Translations under genes and position numbers: made by a program | Shown: positions 16,359 to 23,817 of the stretch, piece after piece | Numbering within the stretch: position 1 is the first letter of the stretch | Layout of the letters: each line of letters opens with the position of its first letter | Notes under the pieces: generated by a model | What the model was told of the DNA's origin: nothing | The model's database searches: none | What the model saw: the letters and a program-made list of their open reading frames with translations, nothing else | Source: Caldilineales bacterium | Lineage (GTDB): Bacteria > Chloroflexota > Anaerolineae > J102 | Assembly (NCBI GenBank): GCA_013360575.1 | Contig: JABWBG010000018.1 | Coordinates: 1-42,884, forward strand | Reading direction: 5' to 3' | DNA length: 42,884 nt

Positions 16359-17243
16359 ATGAAACCACCCTCGTTTAAATACCACGCGCCGCGGTCGGTG
16401 GAGGAGGCGGCCGGTCTGTTGGCCGAACACGGCTACGATGCCAAGCTCCTGGCCGGCGGACAGAGCCTGATCCCGACTATGAACTTTCGGCTGGCCCAAC
16501 CGGCTGTGCTGATCGACCTCAACCGCATCCCCGAATTGGCCTACATCCACCCGGCCGGCGATGGCGGCGTGCGCATCGGCGCCATGAGCCGGCATGTGCA
16601 GGTCGAGAAAAGCGACCTGATCGCCCAGGCCGCCCCCCTGATCCATGAGACCATGCCCCTGATCGCCCATCCGCAGATCCGCAACCGCGGCACCTTCGGC
16701 GGCTCCATCGCCCACGCCGACCCGGCCAGCGAGCTGCCGGCCGCCTTGCTGACGCTGGGCGGCCGCGTTCAGGCGCGAGGCGCAAAGGGAGCACGCTGGA
16801 TCGAGGCGGACGAGTTCTTCCTCGGCCTGTTCACCACGGCCCTGCAGCCGGATGAATTGCTGGCCGAAGTGCGCTTCCCGGCCCTGCCCGCCCGCGCCGG
16901 CTTTGCCGCCCGCGAGGTGGCCCGGCGGCATGGCGATTACGCCCTGGTTGGGGTCATGGCGCTGGTGGGGCTGGATGCCGGGGGGGCGTGCAACCTTGCC
17001 CGTCTCACCTATTTCAGCGTCGGCGACGGCCCCACGCCCGCGCCCCAGGCCGCGGCCGCGCTGATCGGACAGCGACCGACATCTGAGGCGCTCGCGGCAG
17101 CAGCAGAACTGGCCGCCAGCGCCGACATCCCCGAACCGGTGGCCGATATCCACGCCACCGCCGCATTCCGCCGCCATTTGATCAAAGCATTGGGCAAACA
17201 AGCACTGCAGCAAGCATTCATCCGAGCCGGAGGCGCAGCATGA
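16359..17243 (+). CDS. Molybdenum hydroxylase FAD-binding subunit (CoxM/XdhB type)
   Basis: The 294-residue medium subunit of a xanthine-dehydrogenase-family enzyme has FAD-binding motifs LLAGGQSLIPTM (about 30-41) and RNRGTFGGSIAHADPASELP (about 108-127). It passes electrons from the iron-sulfur clusters to an acceptor at FAD. It is preceded by GGAGGAG. Its stop overlaps the next start by 4 bp, so it is coupled to the 2Fe-2S subunit. The gene order FAD, FeS, Mo is the usual M-S-L order of this family. Confidence 0.92.
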   Translation: MKPPSFKYHAPRSVEEAAGLLAEHGYDAKLLAGGQSLIPTMNFRLAQPAVLIDLNRIPELAYIHPAGDGGVRIGAMSRHVQVEKSDLIAQAAPLIHETMPLIAHPQIRNRGTFGGSIAHADPASELPAALLTLGGRVQARGAKGARWIEADEFFLGLFTTALQPDELLAEVRFPALPARAGFAAREVARRHGDYALVGVMALVGLDAGGACNLARLTYFSVGDGPTPAPQAAAALIGQRPTSEALAAAAELAASADIPEPVADIHATAAFRRHLIKALGKQALQQAFIRAGGAA

Positions 17244-17713
17244 GCGAGACAATGATGATTTCGTTGACTGTCAACGGGCAGCGCTACCAGCGCCAGGTCG
17301 AGCCGCGGCTGCTGCTCAGCGATTTCCTGCGCCACGAGCTGGATCTGACCGGCACGCACGTGGGCTGCGAGCATGGCGTGTGCGGGGCCTGCACCATCCT
17401 GGTGGATGGCGTGGCCGTGCGCTCCTGTCTGATGTTCGCGGTGCAGGCGGATGGCTGCGAGCTGCTGACGGTGGAGGGGCTGGCCCCTGGCCCCGAACAA
17501 CTGCACCCGTTGCAGGCTGCTTTCCGCCAGGCCCACGCTCTGCAATGCGGTTTCTGCACGCCCGGCTTCCTGATGACGCTCGCGCCCTGGCTGGCACAGC
17601 ATCCGAACCCGACCGATGAGGAAATCCGCCTGGCCCTCTCTGGCAACCTCTGCCGCTGCACAGGGTATCAGCACATCGTCGAGGCGGTGAAGATGGCGGC
17701 AGAGATATGCTAG
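17240..17713 (+). CDS. Molybdenum hydroxylase 2Fe-2S subunit (CoxS/XdhC type)
   Basis: The 157-residue small subunit has two complete [2Fe-2S] sites. The plant-ferredoxin-type site uses C43, C48, C51 and C63 (CEHGVCGAC then C). The helical-domain site uses C103, C106, C138 and C140 (CGFC then CRC). It relays electrons from the molybdopterin site to FAD. The length is normal for the family. The large-subunit gene follows only after a 566-bp interruption holding DUF4160, a repeat and a candidate small RNA. Confidence 0.93.
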   Translation: MSETMMISLTVNGQRYQRQVEPRLLLSDFLRHELDLTGTHVGCEHGVCGACTILVDGVAVRSCLMFAVQADGCELLTVEGLAPGPEQLHPLQAAFRQAHALQCGFCTPGFLMTLAPWLAQHPNPTDEEIRLALSGNLCRCTGYQHIVEAVKMAAEIC

Positions 17714-17731
17714 AACCAAGGAGAGGAGCAG

Positions 17732-18001
17732 GTGCCCAAACTTTGGCAGTACGGGCCTTACATCTTCTTCTGCTATGTGTATGATCTACTGAATGAACCA
17801 GCGCATGTTCATGTACGCGCAGGTAATGCAGAAGCAAAATTTTGGCTGAATCCGGTTAGAATCGCGTGGAATCATGGACACAAGTCAGATGATATAACTC
17901 GGATCGAGCGTTTGATCCATGAGAATCAAAATCGTAACAATTCATCTTATTTTGTCATTGCGAGGGGCGATAGCCCCGAAGCAATCCCCAACGCTGATTG
18001 A
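17732..18001 (+). CDS. DUF4160 protein with repeat-derived C-terminus
   Basis: The 89-residue frame starts at GTG 17732 after GGAGAGG. Residues 1-68 match DUF4160 (YGPYIFFCYVYD, EPAHVHVR, AEAKFWLNPVRIAWNHG, RIERLIHEN). The usual last 10-15 residues are replaced by sequence encoded by the REP-like element that begins at about 17954. DUF4160 genes often sit beside DUF2442 genes as small toxin-antitoxin-like pairs; no DUF2442 is seen here. The gene is AT-rich relative to the operon and looks inserted. It may be non-functional. Confidence 0.7.
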   Translation: MPKLWQYGPYIFFCYVYDLLNEPAHVHVRAGNAEAKFWLNPVRIAWNHGHKSDDITRIERLIHENQNRNNSSYFVIARGDSPEAIPNAD

Positions 18002-18040
18002 CATCCACAGAATTGACGAGCCACCTTGGAGATTGCTTCG
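17954..18040. repeat. REP-like element (GTCATTGCGAG type)
   Basis: The element starts GTCATTGCGAGGGGCG. It contains CGAAGCAATC (17977-17986) and the matching reverse complement GATTGCTTCG (18031-18040). This GTCATTGCGAG...GAAGCAATC pattern is a widespread dispersed palindromic repeat in bacterial genomes. It truncates the DUF4160 gene in frame. Confidence 0.75.
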
Positions 18041-18082
18041 CTGCCGACGATTATTCAAGAAGCTACGGCGTTTATTACACAC

Positions 18083-18108
18083 AAAAAAAGCCGCTGAACG
18101 CGGCGGCT
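18083..18108 (-). terminator. Intrinsic terminator of the small RNA
   Basis: Read on the minus strand, AGCCGC (18108-18103) pairs with GCGGCT (18094-18089) across an 8-nt loop, or with a one-register shift across 5 nt. Seven consecutive Ts follow directly. Confidence 0.75.
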
Positions 18109-18202
18109 CTGGCTTGGTGGCAATAAAAAAGCCAGGGATATAGGATTGTGCAGACCGTAGTCCAACAATCACACGGCATGGAGCCGAATTTTGTCCGCTG
18201 GC
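18083..18202 (-). ncRNA. Candidate small RNA, about 120 nt, unknown family
   Basis: A minus-strand promoter ends just before 18202, and a terminator with seven Ts ends at 18083. No protein frame of note fits between. The predicted 5' end GCCAG (18202-18198) can pair with CTGGC (18135-18131). Inside lie a CGGC-TCCAT-GCCG hairpin and a GATTGT/ACAATC stem, suggesting a three-way junction of about 70 nt. The 3' closing strand CTGGCTT (18135-18129) is also complementary to AAGCCAG (18115-18109), an alternative pairing like those of regulatory RNAs. No match to tRNA, 5S, SRP, 6S or tmRNA features was recognised. Confidence 0.55.
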
Positions 18203-18208
18203 AAATGT

Positions 18209-18236
18209 AGTATAGCAAAACCAGAGGGAATGTCAA
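18209..18236 (-). promoter_or_regulatory. Strong minus-strand promoter of the small RNA
   Basis: On the minus strand, TTGACA (18236-18231), a 16-bp spacer and TATACT (18214-18209) match the sigma70 consensus at 11 of 12 positions. It faces away from the Mo-subunit gene. Confidence 0.7.
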
Positions 18237-18279
18237 CCGTTTTTTTAATGCCTTCCCTCCAATCCCCGGAGACCTACCC

Positions 18280-20625
18280 ATGACCACCCGCACCTTCGGC
18301 CAACGCATTCGCCGCAATGAAGACCCCGTGCTGCTCACAGGCCAGGCGCTGTTTACCGACGACGTCAATCTGCCCGGCATGCTGCATGTGGCCTTCAAAC
18401 GCAGCGATTACGCCCACGCCCGCATCCTCAGCATCGATACCTCGCTGGCCGCAGCGATCGAGGGCGTGGTCGCCATCTACACCGCCGCGGACCTGGGCGA
18501 TTACTGGCGGCCCGGCCCCCTGCTGGTCTCGCCCCCGCCGATCAAAGATGTCGTGTTCAACACCCGCACACAGGTGCCCCTGGCCCGCGACAAAGTGCGG
18601 CACGTGGGCGAACCGATCGCCATGGTCGTCGCCACCAGCCGCTACATCGCCGAGGACGCGGCCGAGCTGATCTTCGTCGATGTCGAACCCCTGCCTGTGG
18701 TGGTGGACATGGAACAGGCCCTCGACCCGGCAGCGCCCCTGATCCACGAAGACCTGACCCAAAACCTGGTGGCGCACGTGATCCAACAGAAAGGGGACTA
18801 CGCCGCGGCCAAAGCGCAGGCCGATGTGGTGGTCAGCCGCCGTCTGTACTACGATCATGGCGTGGCCGCGGCCATGGAGAACCGCGGGGTGGTGGCCAAC
18901 TGGGATCGCAAGAGCCAGCACCTCACCGTCTGGGACACCACACAGGCGCCGGTGGTCATCCGCAACGGCCTTTCTGGCCTGCTGGGCCTCTCCGCCGCCC
19001 AGGTGCGGGTGATTGCGCCCTTCATCGGCGGCGGCTTCGGGCCTAAGATCATGATGTTCTACCCCGAAGAAGTGCTGGTGCCCTGGGTCTCCATGCAGCT
19101 CAACCGCCCGGTGAAGTGGATCGAGGACCGCCGCGAAAATTTCATGAGCACCACGCACGAGCGGGATCAGGTGCACTGGGCCGAGATCGCCCTCAGCAAA
19201 GAGGGGCGCATCCTGGGCTTCAAAGATTTCTTCTTGCACGATAACGGCGCGTATGGGCCTTACGGGTTGACTGTGCCGATTAATTCTCAATGCACGCTGT
19301 TGGGCTGTTACGACGTTCCCGCTTATTACAGCGAATTCAAGGCGGTTTTCACCAACAAGATGTACGTCACGCCCTACCGTGGGGCGGGGCGGCAACATGG
19401 CGTGTTCGTGATGGAGCGCATGCTCGACTTCGCCGCCCAAGAACTGGGGCTGAGCGTGCATGAAATCCGCCGCAAGAACTTCATCCCCCCCGCCGCCTTC
19501 CCCTACAACAACGCCATCATCTATCAGGATTTCGCGCCCCTGGTCTATGACAGCGGCAATTACGAGCCGGCCCTGGATAAAGCCCTGGATCTGATCGATT
19601 ACGATCGTTTTGTGCGCGAAGAGCAACCGAAATTGCGGGCCGAGGGCCGGCTGGTGGGCATCGGCCTGGTTTCCTACGTCGAAGGCACCGGCATCGGGCC
19701 GTACGAGGGCGCGCGCGTGCAGATCGAGCCGAACGGGCTGGTCAACGTCGCCACCGGCATCGGCACGCAGGGTCAGGGGCATTTCACCTCCTTTGCTCAG
19801 CTTGTGGCCGATCAGGTGGGGGTGGATGTGCGCCACGTGCGCATCAGCACCGGCGACACCGACAAATTTCATTGGGGCACCGGCACTTTTGCCAGCCGCG
19901 GCGCGGTGGTGGCGGGCAACGCCGTCCACGCCGCGGCCGAACGAGTGCGCGAGAAGATCCTGAAGCTGGCCAGCGAGGAATTGGAAGCCGCGCCCGAAGA
20001 CCTGGAACTGACCGATGGCGTCGTGCGCGTCAAAGGCGTGCCCGGCTCCGCCATCAAACTGGGCGACCTGGCGGTGCGGGCCAATCCCCTGCGCGGCGCG
20101 GTCAAGCCGGGCATGGAGCCAGGGCTGGAGGCCACCGCCTATTTCGGCCCGGAACGGGGAGTCACGGCCAGCGGCATCCACGCCCTCATCGTCGAGGTCG
20201 ATCCAGAAACGATGCAGGTGCAGATCAAGCGCTATGTCACCGTCCACGACTGCGGGCGGGTGATCAATCCCCTGATCCTCGATGGCCAGATCCACGGCGG
20301 CATCGCCCAGGGCATCGGCAATGCTTTTTACGAAAAGGTGGTCTACGACGCCAATGGCCAGCTCTTGAACGGCTCTTTCATGGATTATCTGATCCCCACC
20401 AGCATGGAAGTGCCCCGGATCGAGGTCGATCATGTGGAAACGCCCTCTCCCTCCAACCCGTTGGGGATCAAGGGCGCGGGTGAGGCGGGCGCCATCCCCA
20501 CCGGCCCCGCCTTTGCCCAGGCGGTGGAAAACGCTCTGGCCCCCTTCGGCGTCGAGATCCTGGAAATCCCCCTCAGCCCCAACCGGCTGTACGAATTGGT
20601 GCAGGCGCGGCGGCAAGAGGCGTGA
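18280..20625 (+). CDS. Molybdenum hydroxylase large (molybdopterin) subunit
   Basis: The 781-residue catalytic subunit of a xanthine dehydrogenase / CO dehydrogenase-family enzyme has a cofactor-contacting IGGGFGPK stretch (about residue 250) and TPYRGAGRQ, with YRGAGR at 366-371. The general-base glutamate is E735 in GIKGAGEAGAI. Aerobic CO dehydrogenases carry AYRCSFR at the 366-371 position, so this is not a CO dehydrogenase. The neighbours point to hydroxylation of an N-heterocycle or similar organic molecule (inference). It is preceded by CGGAGA. The FAD and FeS subunits lie upstream across a 566-bp insertion. Confidence 0.92.
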   Translation: MTTRTFGQRIRRNEDPVLLTGQALFTDDVNLPGMLHVAFKRSDYAHARILSIDTSLAAAIEGVVAIYTAADLGDYWRPGPLLVSPPPIKDVVFNTRTQVPLARDKVRHVGEPIAMVVATSRYIAEDAAELIFVDVEPLPVVVDMEQALDPAAPLIHEDLTQNLVAHVIQQKGDYAAAKAQADVVVSRRLYYDHGVAAAMENRGVVANWDRKSQHLTVWDTTQAPVVIRNGLSGLLGLSAAQVRVIAPFIGGGFGPKIMMFYPEEVLVPWVSMQLNRPVKWIEDRRENFMSTTHERDQVHWAEIALSKEGRILGFKDFFLHDNGAYGPYGLTVPINSQCTLLGCYDVPAYYSEFKAVFTNKMYVTPYRGAGRQHGVFVMERMLDFAAQELGLSVHEIRRKNFIPPAAFPYNNAIIYQDFAPLVYDSGNYEPALDKALDLIDYDRFVREEQPKLRAEGRLVGIGLVSYVEGTGIGPYEGARVQIEPNGLVNVATGIGTQGQGHFTSFAQLVADQVGVDVRHVRISTGDTDKFHWGTGTFASRGAVVAGNAVHAAAERVREKILKLASEELEAAPEDLELTDGVVRVKGVPGSAIKLGDLAVRANPLRGAVKPGMEPGLEATAYFGPERGVTASGIHALIVEVDPETMQVQIKRYVTVHDCGRVINPLILDGQIHGGIAQGIGNAFYEKVVYDANGQLLNGSFMDYLIPTSMEVPRIEVDHVETPSPSNPLGIKGAGEAGAIPTGPAFAQAVENALAPFGVEILEIPLSPNRLYELVQARRQEA

Positions 20626-20665
20626 TCACAGACCCGGCGACCGATCATCGCTTGCGCTGCTGACA

Positions 20666-20693
20666 TTGACAAGCCGGTGCAGACGGCTATAAT
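20666..20693 (+). promoter_or_regulatory. Consensus promoter of the BMP transporter genes
   Basis: TTGACA (20666-20671), a 16-bp spacer and TATAAT (20688-20693) give a full 12/12 sigma70 match, the best in the window. Transcription should begin near 20700, leaving a leader of about 190 nt before the lipoprotein start. Confidence 0.8.
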
Positions 20694-20699
20694 TTGCCC

Positions 20700-20880
20700 A
20701 GTTTGGGCGTGCCGGCGTCACAGTCGCCGCCGTGGCCGGCTGATTCTGGCCCCATCACAGCACGCCTCGATGCAGGGTTCGACAACGCCGGACGGGCCGC
20801 CCCCACGATTCTGTCCGGCGCTGTGCAGGACAATCTCATAGTTTGTTTCTCAATCCACTCACAAACAGAATCCAAGGAGA
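20700..20880 (+). promoter_or_regulatory. Structured 5' leader of the BMP transporter mRNA
   Basis: The leader can form at least two stems: GCCGGC pairing with a second GCCGGC about 18 nt later, and CGCCGGAC pairing with GTCCGGCG near 20785-20820. No known purine-riboswitch core was recognised, and no T-run follows the second stem. A cis-regulatory role is conjecture. Confidence 0.3.
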
Positions 20881-20888
20881 AGGAACGC

Positions 20889-22130
20889 ATGAACAAGAAG
20901 TTCAGTCTGATGTTGGCGCTGCTGCTGCTGGTGGCAGTTGTGGCTGCCGCCTGTCAGCCGGCGGCAACGCCCGCCCCCGCCCCCGCCGCCGCTGAGGAGA
21001 TCACGCTCGCCATCGAGCACTTCAGCATCATTCAGGGCACTACCTGGTCTGGCGCCCACGACCGCGCCGGCAAGCGCATCGCCGAAAAGTACGCCAACGT
21101 CGATTACATCCAGCGCGAAGAAGTCGGCCCCGACCTGTCCGTGCCCTACGCCGAGGAAATGATCTCGGCCAACGGCGCCGACATCGTGGTCGGCAACGCC
21201 GAATTCATGGGCATGCCCCTGAAAGAGATCGCGGACAAGTACCCCAACGTCGATTTCGTGTCGATCGTGGCCAGCGATCTGTCCACCAAGAGCAATTTCC
21301 TGCGCGTCTTCCCCCGGCAATACCAGGCGCTCTATCTCGAAGGCCTGATCGCCGGCGCCCTGACCCAAACCGGCAACATCGGCATCGTCTCGGCCTTCCC
21401 CTCGGTGCAGGTCATCCGCCGCCAGGCCGGCTTTGTGCTGGGCGTGCAGGATGCCGCCGAAATGCTGGGCAAGGAGATCAACATCTATGTCAAGTATGCC
21501 GGCGACTGGTACCTGCCGCAGGAGGAGCGAGAAATCGCCGCCACCCTGGTCGATCAGTACAAAGTCGATGTGCTGACGCAGCAGACCGACTCTGGCTCGC
21601 CGCTGGATGTCGCCACCGAGAAGGGCATCTGGTTCGTGGGCAAGGACATGGACATCGTCGGTTTCTATGGCTGGTCCAGCACCGACACGGTGGCCGTCTC
21701 CTTCGACACCCGCTGGGAAGTGCTCTACGACCACATCATCCAGGCCCGCATGGCCGGCCAAGCGCGGCCGACTGTGCTCTACCTGGGCATGGAATCGACC
21801 ATGACCCTGGCCGATGGCACCGTGGCAGCCACCGTCGATATCATGAATGACGGCAAGGTTGGCCTCGACGCCATCAGCCCCAAGGCCCTGCCCCTGATCC
21901 CGCAAGCGATCCTCGACCAGGTGCAACAGCGCCGCGAGCAGATGATGAAGGGGGAATGGGATCCCTTCACCGCCCACGCGCTGGTCAGCAATGGCACCGG
22001 CCTGGCCCTGGAAGGCACGCCGATCCCCGCCGCGGGTACCGTGGTCAAGGCCGCGGGCGAGACGCCCACCGCCGAGTGGCTGCTGGGCCAGTTCAACTTC
22101 GACCTGCAAGGCACCACCGTGCTGGAGTAG
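20889..22130 (+). CDS. BMP-family ABC transporter substrate-binding lipoprotein
   Basis: The protein has 413 residues, with an ATG preceded by AAGGAGAAGGA. A lipoprotein signal ends VVAAAC with the acylated Cys at residue 22, followed by a Pro/Ala linker. The mature region is BMP/PnrA-like (GADIVVGNAEFMG, YPNVDFVSIVAS, GYQ-type QYQALYLEGLIAGALTQTGNIGIVSAFP). Characterised BMP proteins mostly bind nucleosides or purine-related ligands, though others bind different solutes. It is the first gene of a transporter set with its own strong promoter and a stable hairpin after its stop. Confidence 0.92.
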   Translation: MNKKFSLMLALLLLVAVVAAACQPAATPAPAPAAAEEITLAIEHFSIIQGTTWSGAHDRAGKRIAEKYANVDYIQREEVGPDLSVPYAEEMISANGADIVVGNAEFMGMPLKEIADKYPNVDFVSIVASDLSTKSNFLRVFPRQYQALYLEGLIAGALTQTGNIGIVSAFPSVQVIRRQAGFVLGVQDAAEMLGKEINIYVKYAGDWYLPQEEREIAATLVDQYKVDVLTQQTDSGSPLDVATEKGIWFVGKDMDIVGFYGWSSTDTVAVSFDTRWEVLYDHIIQARMAGQARPTVLYLGMESTMTLADGTVAATVDIMNDGKVGLDAISPKALPLIPQAILDQVQQRREQMMKGEWDPFTAHALVSNGTGLALEGTPIPAAGTVVKAAGETPTAEWLLGQFNFDLQGTTVLE

Positions 22131-22173
22131 CAGTCCCCTGTAGCCGGGCATTCCTGGCAGCAACCACACCTCC

Positions 22174-22216
22174 TGAGGCTCTCACAAAGGGGCGCCGCCC
22201 CGATGTGAGAGCCTCA
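22174..22216 (+). terminator. Very stable intercistronic hairpin after the binding protein
   Basis: TGAGGCTCTCACA (22174-22186) pairs perfectly with 22204-22216. Inside it GGGGC pairs with GCCCC, extending the stem to about 18 bp. There is no T-run. Such hairpins after solute-binding-protein genes usually raise that gene's mRNA level over the downstream ATPase and permeases. Confidence 0.7.
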
Positions 22217-22257
22217 AGATTGTCCTGACGCCGCCGGTCAGCCACCCACACCCATCC

Positions 22258-23817
22258 ATGCCACAAGCAATCCTTTCAGGGATCAAACGGGGCGATGTCG
22301 TCCTGGAACTGCGCGGGATCACCAAGCGCTTTCCCGGCGTCCTTGCCAACGATCAGATCGATTTTACCATGCGGGCCGGGGAGATCCACGCCATTCTGGG
22401 GGAGAATGGGGCGGGCAAGAGCACCCTGATGAACATCCTCTTCGGGCTGCTGCAACCGGATGAGGGCGAAATCTATGTGGGCGGGCAGAAAGTCACATTC
22501 CGCTCCCCCCTCGACGCCATCGAGATGGGCATCGGCATGGTGCATCAAAACCGGAAGCTGGTGCTGGCCCACTCTGTGATCGAGAACATCGTCCTGGGCC
22601 ACCCGCGCGCGGGCAAAATCCTGAACCTGACCCAGGCGCGGGCCGAGATCGAGGCCCTCTGCCGGCGGTATGGCTTTGCCGTGGACCTGGACGCCAAGGT
22701 GTGGCAGCTGGCGGAGGGGGAAAAGCAGCTGGTCGAGATCCTGAAATCCCTCTACCGCGGGGCCAAGATCTTGATCCTGGATGAGCCGACCTCGGCCCTG
22801 GCCCCGCCCGAAACCAAGAAACTGTTGGCCTCGATCGAGGCCATGTCGCAGGATGAACTGGCTATCGTGCCCTTCATCACCCACAAATTGCCGATTGTGC
22901 TGGCCACCAGTCACCGCGTGACGGTGCTGCGCCAGGGCCGGGTGACGGCGCGGCTGGAGACAGTCCACTCCACCGAGCAGAGCCTGGCCAAGGAAATGGT
23001 GGGCAGAGAGGTGATCTTCCGCCTGGATCGGGTGGCGGTGGCGCGGGGCGAGCCTGTGCTCCAGGTGCAGAATCTATCGGCGCGCAGCGACCGCGGCTTC
23101 ATGGCCGTCAAAGGCGCCTCTTTCACCGTGCACGAGGGGGAGATCTTTGGCATCGCCGGCGTGTCGGGCAATGGCCAGCAGGAATTGGCCGAGGCCCTGA
23201 CCGGCCTGCGCAAGGTGGAGGAGGGCAAAGTGCTGCTGAAGGGGGAGGAGATCACCCACGCCCCCGCCCGGCGGCGCTGGCAGCGCGGCCTGGGCTACAT
23301 CCCCTCCGAGCGCAACACAGTAGGCTCGATTGCCGATTTTTCCCTGATCGACACTGTTTTGATGAATTACTATTTCGATCACGATTATACCCCGCGCGGG
23401 TTGGTGGATTATGCTCGCGTGCGCCAATTGACCGAAGATCTGATCGCCGAATATGGCGTGGCCACGCCCGGCGCCGAAGTGAAGGCCAGAAACCTCTCCG
23501 GCGGCAATTTGCAGAAGATGATCCTGGCCCGTGTGCTCTCGCGCAAGCCGCGGCTATTGATCGCCAATTTGCCCACGCAGGGGCTGGATGTCGGCGCCAT
23601 CGAGTTCGTGCAGAACAAATTGATCGCGGCCAAGCGGGACAAGGCCGCGGTGCTGCTGATCTCAGAAGACCTGGATGAGGTGCTGTCGCTGAGCGATTGG
23701 GTGGCGCCGATGTACGAAGGGGAGCTGATGGGCATCCTCCCCGGCGAAGGGGCGCTGCGCGAGCACGTGGGCGTGTTGATGGCAGGCGGCGCCAAGGGCG
23801 AGGAGGCAACGCCATGA
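22258..23817 (+). CDS. BMP-type ABC transporter ATPase (two ABC domains)
   Basis: The 519-residue tandem ATPase is of the simple-sugar/nucleoside importer class. The N-terminal domain has Walker A GENGAGKST, HQNRKL at the Q loop, LAEGEKQ as signature (LSxGE in most) and LILDEPTSALAPPE as Walker B. The C-terminal domain has the expected degenerate P loop GVSGNGQQEL, a good signature NLSGGNLQK and LLIANLPTQGLDVGA in place of a canonical Walker B. This asymmetry is normal for the family. The stop overlaps the first permease start by 4 bp. Confidence 0.93.
   Translation: MPQAILSGIKRGDVVLELRGITKRFPGVLANDQIDFTMRAGEIHAILGENGAGKSTLMNILFGLLQPDEGEIYVGGQKVTFRSPLDAIEMGIGMVHQNRKLVLAHSVIENIVLGHPRAGKILNLTQARAEIEALCRRYGFAVDLDAKVWQLAEGEKQLVEILKSLYRGAKILILDEPTSALAPPETKKLLASIEAMSQDELAIVPFITHKLPIVLATSHRVTVLRQGRVTARLETVHSTEQSLAKEMVGREVIFRLDRVAVARGEPVLQVQNLSARSDRGFMAVKGASFTVHEGEIFGIAGVSGNGQQELAEALTGLRKVEEGKVLLKGEEITHAPARRRWQRGLGYIPSERNTVGSIADFSLIDTVLMNYYFDHDYTPRGLVDYARVRQLTEDLIAEYGVATPGAEVKARNLSGGNLQKMILARVLSRKPRLLIANLPTQGLDVGAIEFVQNKLIAAKRDKAAVLLISEDLDEVLSLSDWVAPMYEGELMGILPGEGALREHVGVLMAGGAKGEEATP

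Noticed and set aside
15480-17252. Long minus-strand open frame (590 codons) opposite the cyclase and FAD-subunit genes
   Set aside because: Its composition is that of an antisense shadow in high-GC DNA. The plus-strand frames carry clear family motifs.
18131-18202. tRNA or other known small RNA in the minus-strand segment
   Set aside because: It is of roughly tRNA size with paired ends, but no T-loop (TTCGA/AATC) or anticodon arm is present, and no SRP, 6S, 5S or tmRNA signature was found.
18274-20616. 780-codon minus-strand frame opposite the Mo subunit gene
   Set aside because: It mirrors the real gene almost end to end and has no recognisable domain; the His/Gly/Gln-rich content is typical of a complement frame.
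18280-20625. Aerobic CO dehydrogenase large subunit
   Set aside because: The diagnostic AYRCSFR loop is absent (YRGAGR instead), so it is only a member of the wider Mo-hydroxylase family.
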